DNA of 64,000 nt from Mesobacillus maritimus (GTDB taxonomy: Bacteria; Bacillota; Bacilli; Bacillales; Cytobacillaceae): contig NZ_JACWFH010000012.1 in NCBI RefSeq assembly GCF_019749255.1, positions 62,001 through 126,000 on the forward strand, in the 5' to 3' direction. The translations under genes were made by a program, and so were the position numbers. Below the pieces are notes generated by a model that saw nothing but the letters and a program-made list of their open reading frames with translations, made no database searches and was not told where the DNA came from. Position 1 is the first letter of the stretch; each line of letters begins with the position of its first letter. Positions 43,624 to 53,562 of the stretch are shown in pieces.

Positions 43624-43700
43624 CAACTCAGCCGTCCTAGTGATTCACCTTAGACCTGAAGTTTTGCGTCCTAATCTTTCGAGAAGTTTGCCTTTTTCTA
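43621..43700 (-). ncRNA. Cyclic di-GMP-I (GEMM-I) riboswitch upstream of sinI
   Basis: Minus strand GGCAAACTTCTCGAAAGATT, AGGACGCAAA, CTTCAGGTCTAAGG, a variable stem and GGCTGAGTTGCC match the GEMM-I consensus (GAAA tetraloop, GACGCAAA, closing GTTGCC). It lies 20 nt before the sinI ribosome binding site with no terminator between. Confidence 0.9.
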
Positions 43701-43713
43701 ATCCTTTTGTAGG

Positions 43714-44325
43714 TGTATTTTACCATAAAATTCCCAACTCAAAGTGGAAAATCGTTCGTGTTCCTTCGACATAATTCTGCCACATTTGATAAAAGTCATT
43801 GAAACCCTATGACAATTAAATTGTCACCCAATACCAAATCCCCTTAAATACCCCTTTAATACTTCCCGAGTTTTAACCAATAATAAATCCCCCCATCACC
43901 AGACAGAGTGATCCCTATAATGATCCTTACTTTTGATTCTTAAATTTTACTAATTATGAGTCTTCAGTTCATCCCAAATGGCCTCACTTGCATGAAACTT
44001 AGGGAAGGTTCTTGCATATCATTCAAGAATCGAATCATTTCAAGAAGTAACTTCTCTCTGCTAAAAGGCCTTATCCACCAAGGATAAGGCCCTCTTATCT
44101 TTATGGACTACAATTTACTTAATGCCTCATAGTGTGTGGACTGTAACTGACAACACAATCAGTGGTTGGTGGGTTATTCAATACACCTATCTTTTCCCGA
44201 ATGGAACTCCAGAACCGTCCCCACGTCCTTCACATTTTATGTAATAAAACCTCACACACTTATAGAATCCATCTCCCTCCCTTTGTTACCTTTTATATAG
44301 AAAATAAAAGACATAGGGAAGAAAG
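43714..44325. other. Intergenic: terminator-like hairpin and type C repeat
   Basis: GGCCTTATCC-ACCAA-GGATAAGGCC (44067-44091) is a strong hairpin followed by CTCTTATCTTT. A type C repeat AGAACCGTCCCCACGTCCTT lies at 44211-44230. No gene between sinI control sequences and 44337. Confidence 0.6.
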
Positions 44326-44336
44326 AGGAGATGACA

Positions 44337-45938
44337 ATGGGGAATAAAAAGAAGGTAAAAACAATCGGCATCATCGGTGTAACTGCAGCTACGCTCATAA
44401 CCGCAACACTAGTATTAAACAACCCTACAAGCGGAGCTAAGACTCAAAAGGAGGAGTCCTTTAAAATTCTTCAAACAACAACGGCAGATAAGGTGGAAGG
44501 AAAATACTATCTTCCAACTTCATTGGATACGATGCAATGGGGGCATCTGCCAAACCGTGATAGCAAGCCTATTATGAGCATCCCTTCAGGAAGCACCATC
44601 ACGGTTGACACTCTATCACATGAAGGAATCCTTGAAGACCAAGGACGTGATCCAGTTGAATACTTTAGTCAATTTGGTATAAGCGAGGAGCAAATATTAG
44701 AAGAGGCGATTGAAATAACTAGTTCTGATATCGAACATGATTTTGATGCTCATGGACCCCATATCGTTACAGGCCCGGTTGCAGTGGAAGGGGCGGAACC
44801 AGGTGATGTGTTAAAGGTAGAGGTTTTATCCTTAGCACCAAGGGTCCCGTATGGCGTTATTTCGAACCGCCACTATAAAGGAGCACTTCCAGGTGAATTC
44901 CCTGAAAACGAAGGCCGCCAAGAAGGCGCAAGTGCTGAACATCCTGAGCTTTACAACAACGTCTCGAAGTTTACCCCATTAGAAGAGATCAACGGAAAAT
45001 ACTATGGGGTATTACCAATTGAAACAGGCGGAGAGGTTCGCTTCCCTGTAAAGCCTTTTATGGGAATGATGGGGGTTGCTCCTAATACAAGCGATAAGCT
45101 TAGTTCTGTTCCTCCTATTGAAACTGGAGGCAATATTGATATCAATGAACTAGGCGTTGGATCCACTTTATACCTGCCAGTCCAAGTGAAAGATGCCCTC
45201 TTCTTCACTGGAGACCCTCACTTTGCACAGGGGGATGGCGAAGTTGCCTTAACTGCTTGGGAAGCATCTTTACGTGGTACCTTCCGTTTAACGGTAGTAA
45301 AGCAGGATGACCCTTCCCTTCCGAACAACGGTGAGTTTACTCAACCATTTGCCGAAACAGAAGATTACTGGATTCCAATTGGCCTTGATGAGGATTTAGA
45401 TGAAGCGATGAAAGAAAGCGTCCGCGAAGCTGTAGGCTTTTTAAACGAAAAGCTTGGAATGGATCGCGCAACGGCTATGGCCTATATGAGTGCTACAACC
45501 GATTATGAAGTGTCCCAGGTCGTGGATAAAACGAAAGGAATTCATGCATTAATTGAAAAAAGGCATTTCATTGATAATCTAGAATTAGAAGTGTATGTCG
45601 ATGAAAATAAAATTGACTCTAAACTAGCCAACGATGAATTCTATGTCTCGATTGATTCCCTAATTGAGAGCTTAGGAGGCAAAACGAAAACCAATCATAA
45701 AAAAGGTGCTGTCAATGTTACGACAACTACAGGATCTCAAAAAACAACATTCGTTGAAAAGTCTGTTATCTATACAGTGGACGGAAAAGAACTGCAGCTT
45801 GACGCCATTCCAGTCGTCATCAACGATGAGCTCCACGTTCCAATTTCCGTTATTGATGACCTGCTTGGAGTAAAAGTAAACTGGACAACTACAGGAAAGA
45901 CCTTAGTTGCTAACGTTAGTTTCGATACAAAGAAATAA
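44337..45938 (+). CDS. Secreted acetamidase/formamidase with copper-amine-oxidase-N-like stalk
   Basis: 533 residues. N-terminal signal/anchor helix (to about 30), acetamidase/formamidase domain (about 45-415) with the SGSTITVDTLSHEG, HDFDAHGPHIVTGPVAVEGA, GDVLKVEVLSLAPR and FTGDPHFAQGDGEVALTAWE regions characteristic of the family, and a C-terminal copper-amine-oxidase N-like domain (about 425-530; VPISVIDDLLGVKV), common as a surface module in Bacillaceae. It probably hydrolyses short amides outside the cytoplasm to give ammonia. GAGGAG is 6 nt before the ATG at 44337. A terminator (45948-45980) follows. Confidence 0.9.
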   Translation: MGNKKKVKTIGIIGVTAATLITATLVLNNPTSGAKTQKEESFKILQTTTADKVEGKYYLPTSLDTMQWGHLPNRDSKPIMSIPSGSTITVDTLSHEGILEDQGRDPVEYFSQFGISEEQILEEAIEITSSDIEHDFDAHGPHIVTGPVAVEGAEPGDVLKVEVLSLAPRVPYGVISNRHYKGALPGEFPENEGRQEGASAEHPELYNNVSKFTPLEEINGKYYGVLPIETGGEVRFPVKPFMGMMGVAPNTSDKLSSVPPIETGGNIDINELGVGSTLYLPVQVKDALFFTGDPHFAQGDGEVALTAWEASLRGTFRLTVVKQDDPSLPNNGEFTQPFAETEDYWIPIGLDEDLDEAMKESVREAVGFLNEKLGMDRATAMAYMSATTDYEVSQVVDKTKGIHALIEKRHFIDNLELEVYVDENKIDSKLANDEFYVSIDSLIESLGGKTKTNHKKGAVNVTTTTGSQKTTFVEKSVIYTVDGKELQLDAIPVVINDELHVPISVIDDLLGVKVNWTTTGKTLVANVSFDTKK

Positions 45939-45947
45939 GCCACATTT

Positions 45948-45980
45948 AGACGGTTCCTTCACCAGAACCGTCTTTCCCTT
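45948..45980 (+). terminator. Terminator of the acetamidase gene
   Basis: AGACGGTTC-N8-GAACCGTCT then TT. Confidence 0.88.
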
Positions 45981-46044
45981 TGGCACTTTTCTCAACCCTT
46001 ATCGATTTTGGAGATGAACTAGGAATGTCCTAGCGAGAGACAGA

Positions 46045-46644
46045 GGGACAGGTACCATGTCCCGGGATAAAGAAAGGCTAATATTGCTTCCGTGTTTACA
46101 AAAGAACCCTTTCCCTACAAAGCAAAAGGGCATGATATCTATTTATATCAACTTCTCAATCTACAAATATCGAGAAAACTCGGTGGTGACAGACATAGCA
46201 ATTCTTAACCCATACAGCAAATCGTCTTGTTCCCTCCCCCTTTACCTAAACATGAAGACACCATTTGGCTAATCCATATCCGATAAGAAGAACGACCAGC
46301 AACAATCGAAAGACCCTCGTCCCATTTCATAACAACTCCACTCTCACTCTTGCCATTAAGATTAGCATCCTAATACAAAACTAAAAACCGCTTGAACAGT
46401 TAAGAGATATGACCGTGGATTAGCAATAAACCTTTCACATTAGTGCTTTATCCTACTAAAAGATAAGAGATAACGAAATACAAAAACAAAAAGGAACGCT
46501 TCTTGTTAGTTAATAACAAATAGCCTCCCTCCTCTAATCAATACAACCATGTGCTTCTTATGAGACTCAGGGTTATCCCAGTATGTCATTTTACAACTCA
46601 ATAGCATAAGTCAAATGGGACATGAGAACCGTCCCCACGTCCTC
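46045..46644. repeat. Intergenic cluster of short repeats (types A, B, C and D)
   Basis: Type A GGGACAGGTACCATGTCCC (46045-46063); type B CTACAAATATCGAGAAAACT then CGGTGGTGACAGAC (46161-46194); type D block (about 46465-46580) matching 62270-62375; type C GGGACATGAGAACCGTCCCC then ACGTCC (46617-46644). No gene is supported in the 720 nt between the acetamidase and the YkvI-like gene. Confidence 0.7.
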
Positions 46645-46664
46645 CCTAGGTCACATGCTCTACA

Positions 46665-47753
46665 CTATTTTTTGGACACTGCTTTGCTTTGGTTGTATTC
46701 TTCTTTTTGAATCTTCTTCATTCGAATTGGTGCATAAATCAATACAGCTATCAGAACCAATCCTAGATAACCAATTAGCGGGTAGAAGTAACTAACAAGA
46801 TCGGTGAACCCGACGAAACTAGCGGCAAACGCGACAATCATGGTTCCAACGAAGAACCTTTTAAAACTAGGAGTTCCCACCTTAACGAAACGAGCCACAA
46901 AGGAGTAGAACATGCTGATCGCTGTGCTGAAAATCATTGCAAATAGAACAAGCGACATAATGGTGCCAAGGACAGGCGAAAGATTATTCACAATCCTCAG
47001 CATCGGCATGTCCATGCCTGCCACACTTTCAATTTTTGAAAAAATAGCCAGGTGGCTCACCAGAATGAGAATGCCAAGCCCGATTCCTCCGACCAATCCA
47101 CCTAATGCTGCTGTTCTTCTGTTGGTTTCCGCTCCACCCATTACAATGGCCATTGATGCACCTACCGCCACGTTAAAGGATACATAATTGATGCCAGAAA
47201 TAAACCAATTTGGCAAAGTAGTCGGCTGCTCCTTGGCAATATGATCTAAAGAGGCGAATGAACCATCCATATTCATGAAACTATAGATCGAAATAATCGC
47301 TACAAATAAAATCAAAAATGGCGTTATTCCGCTAATGATTCCTACAACACGGTCAACCTTCAACATTCCAGTCAGAAGGATAAGGAGCGTCATAAGAATT
47401 GTCCCCGCAAGAACCGGCAAACCAAATTGCTGATTCAAATTAGACCCAGCACCCGCTATCATCACAACGCCTACACCAAATACAGTAAAGATCAGAATAT
47501 AATCAATAATGGCCCCTAAATATCTACCGCTAATCTTATAGAGGACATCTTTATGGGATGAGGTTTTCATACTGCTGCCCAGCCATACAAGCGTCATTCC
47601 AGCAAAGGAAAATAAAACGGTCGCAACCACTGAACCCAAAATTCCCATCAGGCCAAAGCTAGTAAAATATTGAAGAACTTCCTGCCCCGAAGCAAATCCG
47701 GCGCCAACAATTACTCCAATAAAAGCACTCCCAATTGTAAGAACTTTTTTCAT
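46665..47753 (-). CDS. YkvI-family membrane protein, APC-fold transporter-like
   Basis: 362 residues, about ten membrane helices. The start MKKVLTIGSAFIGVIVGAGF followed by ASGQEVLQYF is the unwound helix-1 motif of the family. Other features are GLPVLAGTILMTLLILLTG and INYVSFNVAVGASMAIVMGG. It is related to amino-acid/cation symporters, and the substrate is unknown. GGGGGATT lies 5 nt before this ATG; the open frame extends farther upstream without a ribosome binding site. A type C repeat follows its stop codon. Confidence 0.87.
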   Translation of the reverse strand: MKKVLTIGSAFIGVIVGAGFASGQEVLQYFTSFGLMGILGSVVATVLFSFAGMTLVWLGSSMKTSSHKDVLYKISGRYLGAIIDYILIFTVFGVGVVMIAGAGSNLNQQFGLPVLAGTILMTLLILLTGMLKVDRVVGIISGITPFLILFVAIISIYSFMNMDGSFASLDHIAKEQPTTLPNWFISGINYVSFNVAVGASMAIVMGGAETNRRTAALGGLVGGIGLGILILVSHLAIFSKIESVAGMDMPMLRIVNNLSPVLGTIMSLVLFAMIFSTAISMFYSFVARFVKVGTPSFKRFFVGTMIVAFAASFVGFTDLVSYFYPLIGYLGLVLIAVLIYAPIRMKKIQKEEYNQSKAVSKK

Positions 47754-48329
47754 AAGAATCCCCCTCAAGTTGTCCATTTGTTCAGTATATAGCAAAAACT
47801 CATGCTGGTCACGAGGACGTGAAAACATTAAGAAAAATAGGGACGATTCTCCCATCCTACAGAAATACATCTTTCCTACTAAAATAATAACCCTGAGCTT
47901 GATTAAAGTCTCAGGGTTTTAACAAACAGCTACTCTATGAATTTTCGAAAGTAATCGGGTGGTAAGTAGGCAGTTTTCCCAAATTAGATACAATAAATAG
48001 AAGAATTTATGGATAAAAAATAAAAGGAATGGAAGCAACAAATAAATAAAAATTATGGTTTTTATAAAGGAAATTCAGAAAAGAGAAAGAATAGAAGAGA
48101 CTGACTAAATGATGGGAAGATATGAAAAAACAACACTGAAAAGAAGAATGCTTGAAAGAAAAGAAAGTAGATACAAGAGGAAAACAATCATCAAATCTAA
48201 GAATAATAGGATTTAATTTCATTTTCCCCTCCACAAAATATACTAATATTCTCATTTAAATTTCGTCCAATTTTGGATTAGCACATCATTTTACCAAGAA
48301 GTCCACGACAGCCACCAAACTCGGATGTA
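47754..48329. other. Intergenic: orphan terminator and purine-rich stretch
   Basis: AACCCTGAG-N12-CTCAGGGTT then TT (47891-47922) is a terminator-like hairpin similar to those at 36629 and 62350. A weak type B relative lies at 47942-47972. 48000-48200 is strongly purine-rich on the plus strand, with no supported gene. Confidence 0.5.
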
Positions 48330-48983
48330 CTATCCATTCCAACTACCAGTATTCTTATATAATGTAATGATTGGATAGTTATCCTCCTCACCCGTATAGG
48401 GTATCGTTTCTGTAAAGATCCACACGGAGTCACCTTTATCAATCATTGTTTCTATTTCTTCAGAGTAGGGGCCACTATACCACTCCTCTAAAAATAGTTC
48501 TTTCCAATTATTTTTTATGGGTGCATGCACTGAAAGATAATGAGCTTGTTCAAATAATGTTCCGGTCTCTCCGTTATTCTCTTCCTTATGTTCCTCTATA
48601 ATAGTCCAAACCTCTTCAGCAGTTAGATTATCAAAAAAATTTTCAGACCAATTTATTCCCTTTGCATAAACATACTCTGAGCTACCCATATATTCATCAA
48701 ATATAAAGGTCCGTAGCGTTTCTTTTAAAGGTTCCATTTCTTCGAGAGAGACCTGTTTCTTTTCTTGTATCGTTATTACAGAATCATTTCTACTATTTTC
48801 TCCTTGATCCTCTTTGATGTCTTTTTCTGTAAGCACCATACTTTTTGAGGGATTTTTATTAGTTGAAAGTCTACTTTTCTGTTCATTGCCATTATTAGCC
48901 TCGGCAGGAGAGGAATCTAGTGAACACCCAAATTGAAGGACAGAAAACAACAAAAAGGTTCCTAATAGATACAAGCGAGACAT
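48330..48983 (-). CDS. Lipoprotein of unknown function
   Basis: 217 residues. Lipoprotein signal with lipobox VLQFGC, a polar Asn/Ser/Glu-rich linker (to about 80), then a C-terminal domain rich in aromatic and acidic residues (WSENFFDNLTAEEVWTIIEE). GGAGGAGATATA precedes the ATG at 48983. I do not recognise the family. The neighbour is the CoiA-like nuclease gene, 170 nt upstream in the same direction, but no operon is evident. Confidence 0.75.
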   Translation of the reverse strand: MSRLYLLGTFLLFSVLQFGCSLDSSPAEANNGNEQKSRLSTNKNPSKSMVLTEKDIKEDQGENSRNDSVITIQEKKQVSLEEMEPLKETLRTFIFDEYMGSSEYVYAKGINWSENFFDNLTAEEVWTIIEEHKEENNGETGTLFEQAHYLSVHAPIKNNWKELFLEEWYSGPYSEEIETMIDKGDSVWIFTETIPYTGEEDNYPIITLYKNTGSWNG

Positions 48984-49156
48984 TATATCTCCTCCAAAAT
49001 ATTTAATACCCACTGTGAAAACATTTCTGTGAAACAAGAAAGTACCTGATGCATCTCGTTATCTTTCAATCCTAAATTTTACTCCGTTCAAACTAATATT
49101 CAGTATTGAAGAAGATAGTTTTTGAGGATTGTAAATCAAAGACAAAACCTAAACAA

Positions 49157-51379
49157 TTAAAACAAAGAAAGTTGTGTCATCCTTTCATAATCTACTTTGA
49201 CACTTTTATGGGCATTTTTTATCGTTTGAATATTTCTCCTTCGTAATAAATTTACATCTTTAACTATATTAAGTCCGGTCTCACTTTGCATCTTTTCTAT
49301 CTCTGCACATAGATTATCCTTAAATTGACTTTCACGTGATAACTCTTCTTGAAGTTTTATATTCTTTAAAGCTTTTTCCTCTAATGTTTCAACCTCCTTT
49401 TTCTTTTTCTCTTGGTTGTGTAATTTCATTATTTCCCGACCTTCTTTTACCTTTAGATCGATTACCTCATTTAAAATTAAACCAACTTCCATTGAGGCGA
49501 TATTATAGGAGCCATAAATATCATTTATATCAATACTCGTTAAATCTTTAATCTTTTTCTTTAACCTCTCAGATATAAAAGATAATAAAGAATCAGCCAA
49601 ATAAGGTGAACCCTTTGTTGTATATGGACTTAATTGCTCCAGTTTCCTTTCAGATAGCATTTCCTTTACCATGGAAAGTAAAATTTGCTTCATAGGTTTC
49701 AAAGTTTTTAAATTGTGCTGAAAGATTCCTTCTACCCTTCCTATACTATCCCCTTGGGAGGTCCCTGTTTGAGTTAAATTTTCATCCCTTATCTTTATTC
49801 CCGCTACTTCGTTATTTTTCTTTTCATGAAGTTCTATCTTTTCGTATTGATTTATTTGCAATTCGTTTAACTCATCATAAATTTTATCTACTCGCTGCAC
49901 TTCTTTCATCAAACTATTTAGCTGATCCTCTAGTCCTTCTAGTATGAAATGTTTCTTAGCATATAAGATTTCATTTTTTTCCGTCTCACTTATTCCCGGA
50001 ACATTCTCTAAAGGCTCCGCGTACTGTACGTGCCCTTCTTCGGATGCAATCTTCAGATTAACTCCCAGTTTTTTTAGTATTTCCCCACCTGAATAAACCT
50101 TCGAAGCCTTATGATTTCTATAACGTTGCTTATGTCCATAATTATGGTTTTCTACATTGTTCTGGTGCTCCTCTTTTGCTTTCGATTCCTCTTGAGGTTC
50201 TAATAACTTATTTCTCAGAACATTTAGCAACTCATTTAACTCTTCATAAGTCTTATCTACTTTTTTCTTTTCATCCATCAAGGCACTTAACTGTTCCTCA
50301 ATGTTGTTCAAAATATATTGCTTCTTGGCATATAGTTTATCTCTTTTTTTCGTCTCATCGATTATCTGAAGGATATCCAGAGGTTGCTCATCCTTTAATT
50401 GTTCAAGCTCTTCATCGTGTGCAGTCTTAAAATCTATTTCAGTTCCTAGCTCTTTTAGGATATCCTCCCCAGAGAATTCCTTTTCAATTGTATGAATCCC
50501 CTCTGTATGCTTTAACTCATATGAATATTCTTCATTGTTCTTTGCTGCTTCATATTCCATACTTTTTATATCAGTTGCTAATAAAGAATCCACTACTAAT
50601 TCTTGTTGCATTCGGAAAATCTCCAATGATTCTTCTAAAACATCTGTTTTTCTAATAATGAAGAAATGCCCCTCATGATTTACCGCAACCACATATTTAT
50701 AGGTATCCATGATATAGTAAAAGCTTTTAGGGATGGCCCCTTTAACAACAAATGGTGACGGAACTGAAAAAGGCAGTACCCTTTCCTCATAACTAGATGT
50801 TCCATCCTCATATTGAACTAATACCTGCTCCTTAGTAGAGGTAAAATTCCCTTCTCCAAAAAATGAATCTAAGACAATAACCCACGCTGTAGGGATTCCT
50901 ACCTCAGTATATGTATTTGTTCTTTCTGCTATTGTAGAACACTTTATTGTTGGACTGGCTTGTACTTCTATGGCCAAGACATCCTTGTTCTTAATTACTG
51001 CTACATCTGTACGAACCTGTTTCCTTTTGGATTTAAATACTCGCTCCGCAAAAACCTCATAACCTCTACTTTTAAATCTTTCATAAAGGTTTCTTTTTAC
51101 TGATGCATGAGCTAAACTCTCAGCTTCGAAACATTCCTTTTTATTAGTATGAACAAAGTGATTATGGCGCCCATTTTGTTTTCTGAAGTACATACTAGAA
51201 TCGCAAGAATAGCAATATATACTTTCCTTTAACTTATTCTTTAATATCTTATTTTCTTCATCTGTAAAAGTAGTTGAATCGACTTTTAACACAAACTTGT
51301 CTTGGAAGTCATCCTTGATTGAATTAGGAAATTTTTGTTGGTACTCTTCAATATATGGAATATATGCAAACCTAGGCAT
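49157..51379 (-). CDS. CoiA-like nuclease domain fused to long coiled coil
   Basis: 740 residues. Residues 50-80 hold a CoiA-type zinc site (CYSCDSSMYFRKQNGRHNHF then VH). Residues 85-175 fit a PD-(D/E)XK nuclease as in CoiA: RTDVAVI, LAIEVQAS and YTEVGIPTAWVIV. The rest is mostly charged coiled coil, with an internal duplication of about 100 residues: ILKELGTEID...YAKKQYILNNIEEQLSALM and ILKKLGVNLK...YAKKHFILEGLEDQLNSLM. True CoiA (about 370 residues) lacks this arm. It may act in DNA uptake, recombination or phage defence. AGGAGGTGG precedes the ATG. Confidence 0.8.
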   Translation of the reverse strand: MPRFAYIPYIEEYQQKFPNSIKDDFQDKFVLKVDSTTFTDEENKILKNKLKESIYCYSCDSSMYFRKQNGRHNHFVHTNKKECFEAESLAHASVKRNLYERFKSRGYEVFAERVFKSKRKQVRTDVAVIKNKDVLAIEVQASPTIKCSTIAERTNTYTEVGIPTAWVIVLDSFFGEGNFTSTKEQVLVQYEDGTSSYEERVLPFSVPSPFVVKGAIPKSFYYIMDTYKYVVAVNHEGHFFIIRKTDVLEESLEIFRMQQELVVDSLLATDIKSMEYEAAKNNEEYSYELKHTEGIHTIEKEFSGEDILKELGTEIDFKTAHDEELEQLKDEQPLDILQIIDETKKRDKLYAKKQYILNNIEEQLSALMDEKKKVDKTYEELNELLNVLRNKLLEPQEESKAKEEHQNNVENHNYGHKQRYRNHKASKVYSGGEILKKLGVNLKIASEEGHVQYAEPLENVPGISETEKNEILYAKKHFILEGLEDQLNSLMKEVQRVDKIYDELNELQINQYEKIELHEKKNNEVAGIKIRDENLTQTGTSQGDSIGRVEGIFQHNLKTLKPMKQILLSMVKEMLSERKLEQLSPYTTKGSPYLADSLLSFISERLKKKIKDLTSIDINDIYGSYNIASMEVGLILNEVIDLKVKEGREIMKLHNQEKKKKEVETLEEKALKNIKLQEELSRESQFKDNLCAEIEKMQSETGLNIVKDVNLLRRRNIQTIKNAHKSVKVDYERMTQLSLF

Positions 51380-51955
51380 ATTACATCCACCTCCTAAGCG
51401 TTAGTCAGTCTGTTAATCTGCAATAAAGTATTAAAGAACATCAAAAAATTGGATTGTTTTAAATTTAATCTCATAGAATTATGGATTTAAAATATCCCAT
51501 TACCAACTGCAAAATTTATCAGAAAGGAAACGAACAATTCCCACTAATCTAATAGTACCACTTCTAGTGCTTATGAACTGGATAATTTCCATTTATTTAT
51601 ACAAATCTATCTCTTTAGGAAAGATTAGTGGACATCAATATCACAAAAATAGCCCATCTGCTATAGCAAATGGACGACCCATTATATCATCTAATTCCAA
51701 CCCCAAATTCTACAAATCTCGATAAAACTCGGGTGGTGACTGGCCACCCCCTAATTCATACCAAAAGAATAAGTAAAAAGGATGCATAGAGCCTTCCACC
51801 CTACACATCCATCTCCCTTAATTTAGACCCCTAACTGGGACTTGAGAACCATCCCCACGTCCTTGGCAAATAATACATATTGTAAATACTCAAAATCACA
51901 TGTAATAATAGTCCATGGTTAAACGTTGTTGTAGAACAAAAACGACATCACAGGG
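51380..51955. other. Intergenic with a composite B-C repeat element
   Basis: Type B at 51710-51749 is followed by a 60-bp spacer and an 84-bp block (51781-51864; GATGCATAGAGCC...TTTAGACCCC...GAGAACC...CCCCACGTCCTT). The same order recurs at 61963-62042 and 62398-62706. Upstream of the endopeptidase gene TGTAAATAC and TGTAATAA (51871-51907) might be WalR-type half sites, but spacing is not standard. Confidence 0.6.
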
Positions 51956-51963
51956 GGAATAAC

Positions 51964-52908
51964 ATGAATAAAAAATATATAGTAACGTTTGCATTAGCAA
52001 CCTCGATCATGGCCTCACCATTCTTCAATAAAGCTGAAGCAGCAGACCTTTCACATACGGTACAATCTGGTGATACCCTTTGGAAAATCTCTCAACAGTA
52101 TAAAGTGAGTGTTGTAGATATTAAGTCTTGGAATCAATTAACATCAGATACTATTAAAGCTGGACAAACACTTATTGTATCCGAAGCACCACAAACTACT
52201 TCTTACACAGTAAAAGCGGGAGATTCTTTATCGCTCATTGCTAAAATCCACAACACAACAGTAAATGACATCAAACACATGAACAACTTAACTTCTGACT
52301 TAATTAAAGTTGGACAAGTCCTCCAAATTCCTAATCAATCATCATCAGTAACTCCTAATATAACTCAACAAGCAAAAACATATACAGTTCAACCAGGAGA
52401 CTCATTATGGAGAATTGCGACAAACAACGGATTAACGGTTGATCAATTAAAATCATTCAACGGATTAAAAAGTGATATTCTTTCTGTTGGACAAGTATTG
52501 AATCTAACAGCAGGACAAACACCAACACCGGAAGTGAAGAAATCGTTGAATGTTGATTTGTTACTTTCAGAAGCACAGAAACATATTGGTGTTCCGTATG
52601 TTTGGGGTGGGACCACTACAAAGGGATTTGACTGCTCTGGTTTCTTGAATTACGTGTATGCAAAAGCGGGAGTTTCAATCCCACGCACCGTTGAAACAAT
52701 TTGGAATGCAATTACAAAAGTATCTTCACCACAAGCGGGCGATCTCGTATTCTTCACAACGTATAAAGCAGGACCAAGTCATGCAGGAATTTACATGGGC
52801 AACAACAAGTTTATCCATGCGGGTTCATCAACAGGTGTAACAATCACAGACATGAACAATTCTTACTGGAAGGCTCGTTATTTAGGAGCTAAAAAAGTCA
52901 ATTTGTAA
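51964..52908 (+). CDS. LysM/NlpC-P60 peptidoglycan endopeptidase (LytE-like)
   Basis: 314 residues: signal peptide (1-26), three LysM domains (about 30-73, 79-123, 138-181; each with VQSGDTLWKI/VKAGDSLSLI/VQPGDSLWRI), then NlpC/P60 (about 198-314). Catalytic Cys is in FDCSGF, His in GPSHAGIYMG and the third polar residue in FIHAGSS. It binds peptidoglycan and cuts the D-gamma-Glu-mDAP bond, as LytE/CwlS do in cell separation and elongation. GGGGGAAT precedes the ATG. A GC-rich hairpin GGGACGGAGG/CCTCCGTCCC (52923-52945) follows without a T-run. Confidence 0.95.
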   Translation: MNKKYIVTFALATSIMASPFFNKAEAADLSHTVQSGDTLWKISQQYKVSVVDIKSWNQLTSDTIKAGQTLIVSEAPQTTSYTVKAGDSLSLIAKIHNTTVNDIKHMNNLTSDLIKVGQVLQIPNQSSSVTPNITQQAKTYTVQPGDSLWRIATNNGLTVDQLKSFNGLKSDILSVGQVLNLTAGQTPTPEVKKSLNVDLLLSEAQKHIGVPYVWGGTTTKGFDCSGFLNYVYAKAGVSIPRTVETIWNAITKVSSPQAGDLVFFTTYKAGPSHAGIYMGNNKFIHAGSSTGVTITDMNNSYWKARYLGAKKVNL

Positions 52909-53110
52909 GTAGGAAAACATAGGGACGGAGGGTTCCTCCGTCCCACATAAATACATATTACTTGTTACAGCACATTAACTTCCTTCTTACAACAGGAATA
53001 ATTCGGGTAGTTTAATCCATTACTAATTCACCGCCAAAAGGACAACAAGTAGGATAAATACCTTTTTCCTATCAATGCTATGGCTTTTCTGTTTACTCTT
53101 TCCACTCAAG

Positions 53111-53500
53111 TTAACACCAGTAGAAGAGACCCATTTTGGTTCCATATCCAGTACTAAATAAAACACGTGCACATTTTTGGCAAGTATTCCTTAAGGGTTC
53201 TTTATGGGTTTTACAGAAGGGGCATTTATAATAATGGTCTATTTTCCTATTAGAGGGGTTCTTTCTTGGTAATGGTTTGGATGTAGATAGCACAGTCCCT
53301 TTGAGTACTCTGTTCGCTTGTCCACTCAGTTGGCTATAACAAATTCCGCAAAGTAAAATTTTTCGATAGAATTCCCCCTTCTCTTCTGGATGAAGGATCC
53401 CAAAGGCAGCTAACTCCCCTTCAGTTAAAAGCTTCTTATTTCTATCCACGTACATAAACCTGAACATACTATCAAAGCTATTACAGTTTTGACATTTCAA
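53111..53500 (-). CDS. Small protein with several CxxC zinc-binding pairs
   Basis: 129 residues with CxxC pairs at both ends (MKCQNCNSF; LLCGICYSQ; YKCPFCKTH; CQKCARV), suggesting two zinc ribbons. Middle part PEEKGEFYRKI is helical. No Shine-Dalgarno is visible before the ATG (a run of A/T precedes), so the start or even the expression is uncertain. Family not recognised. Confidence 0.6.
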   Translation of the reverse strand: MKCQNCNSFDSMFRFMYVDRNKKLLTEGELAAFGILHPEEKGEFYRKILLCGICYSQLSGQANRVLKGTVLSTSKPLPRKNPSNRKIDHYYKCPFCKTHKEPLRNTCQKCARVLFSTGYGTKMGLFYWC

Positions 53501-53562
53501 AAAAAAATCAACCTATCTTTTTATTTTTATCCTCTTATATTTCGACAAATCCCCTCTACAGT

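Noticed and set aside
46057-46272. 71-codon frame
   Set aside because: Composed of type A and B repeat sequence; no start signal.
48007-48255. 82-codon minus-strand frame (Phe/Ser-rich)
   Set aside because: Arises from the purine-rich stretch on the plus strand; no ribosome binding site.
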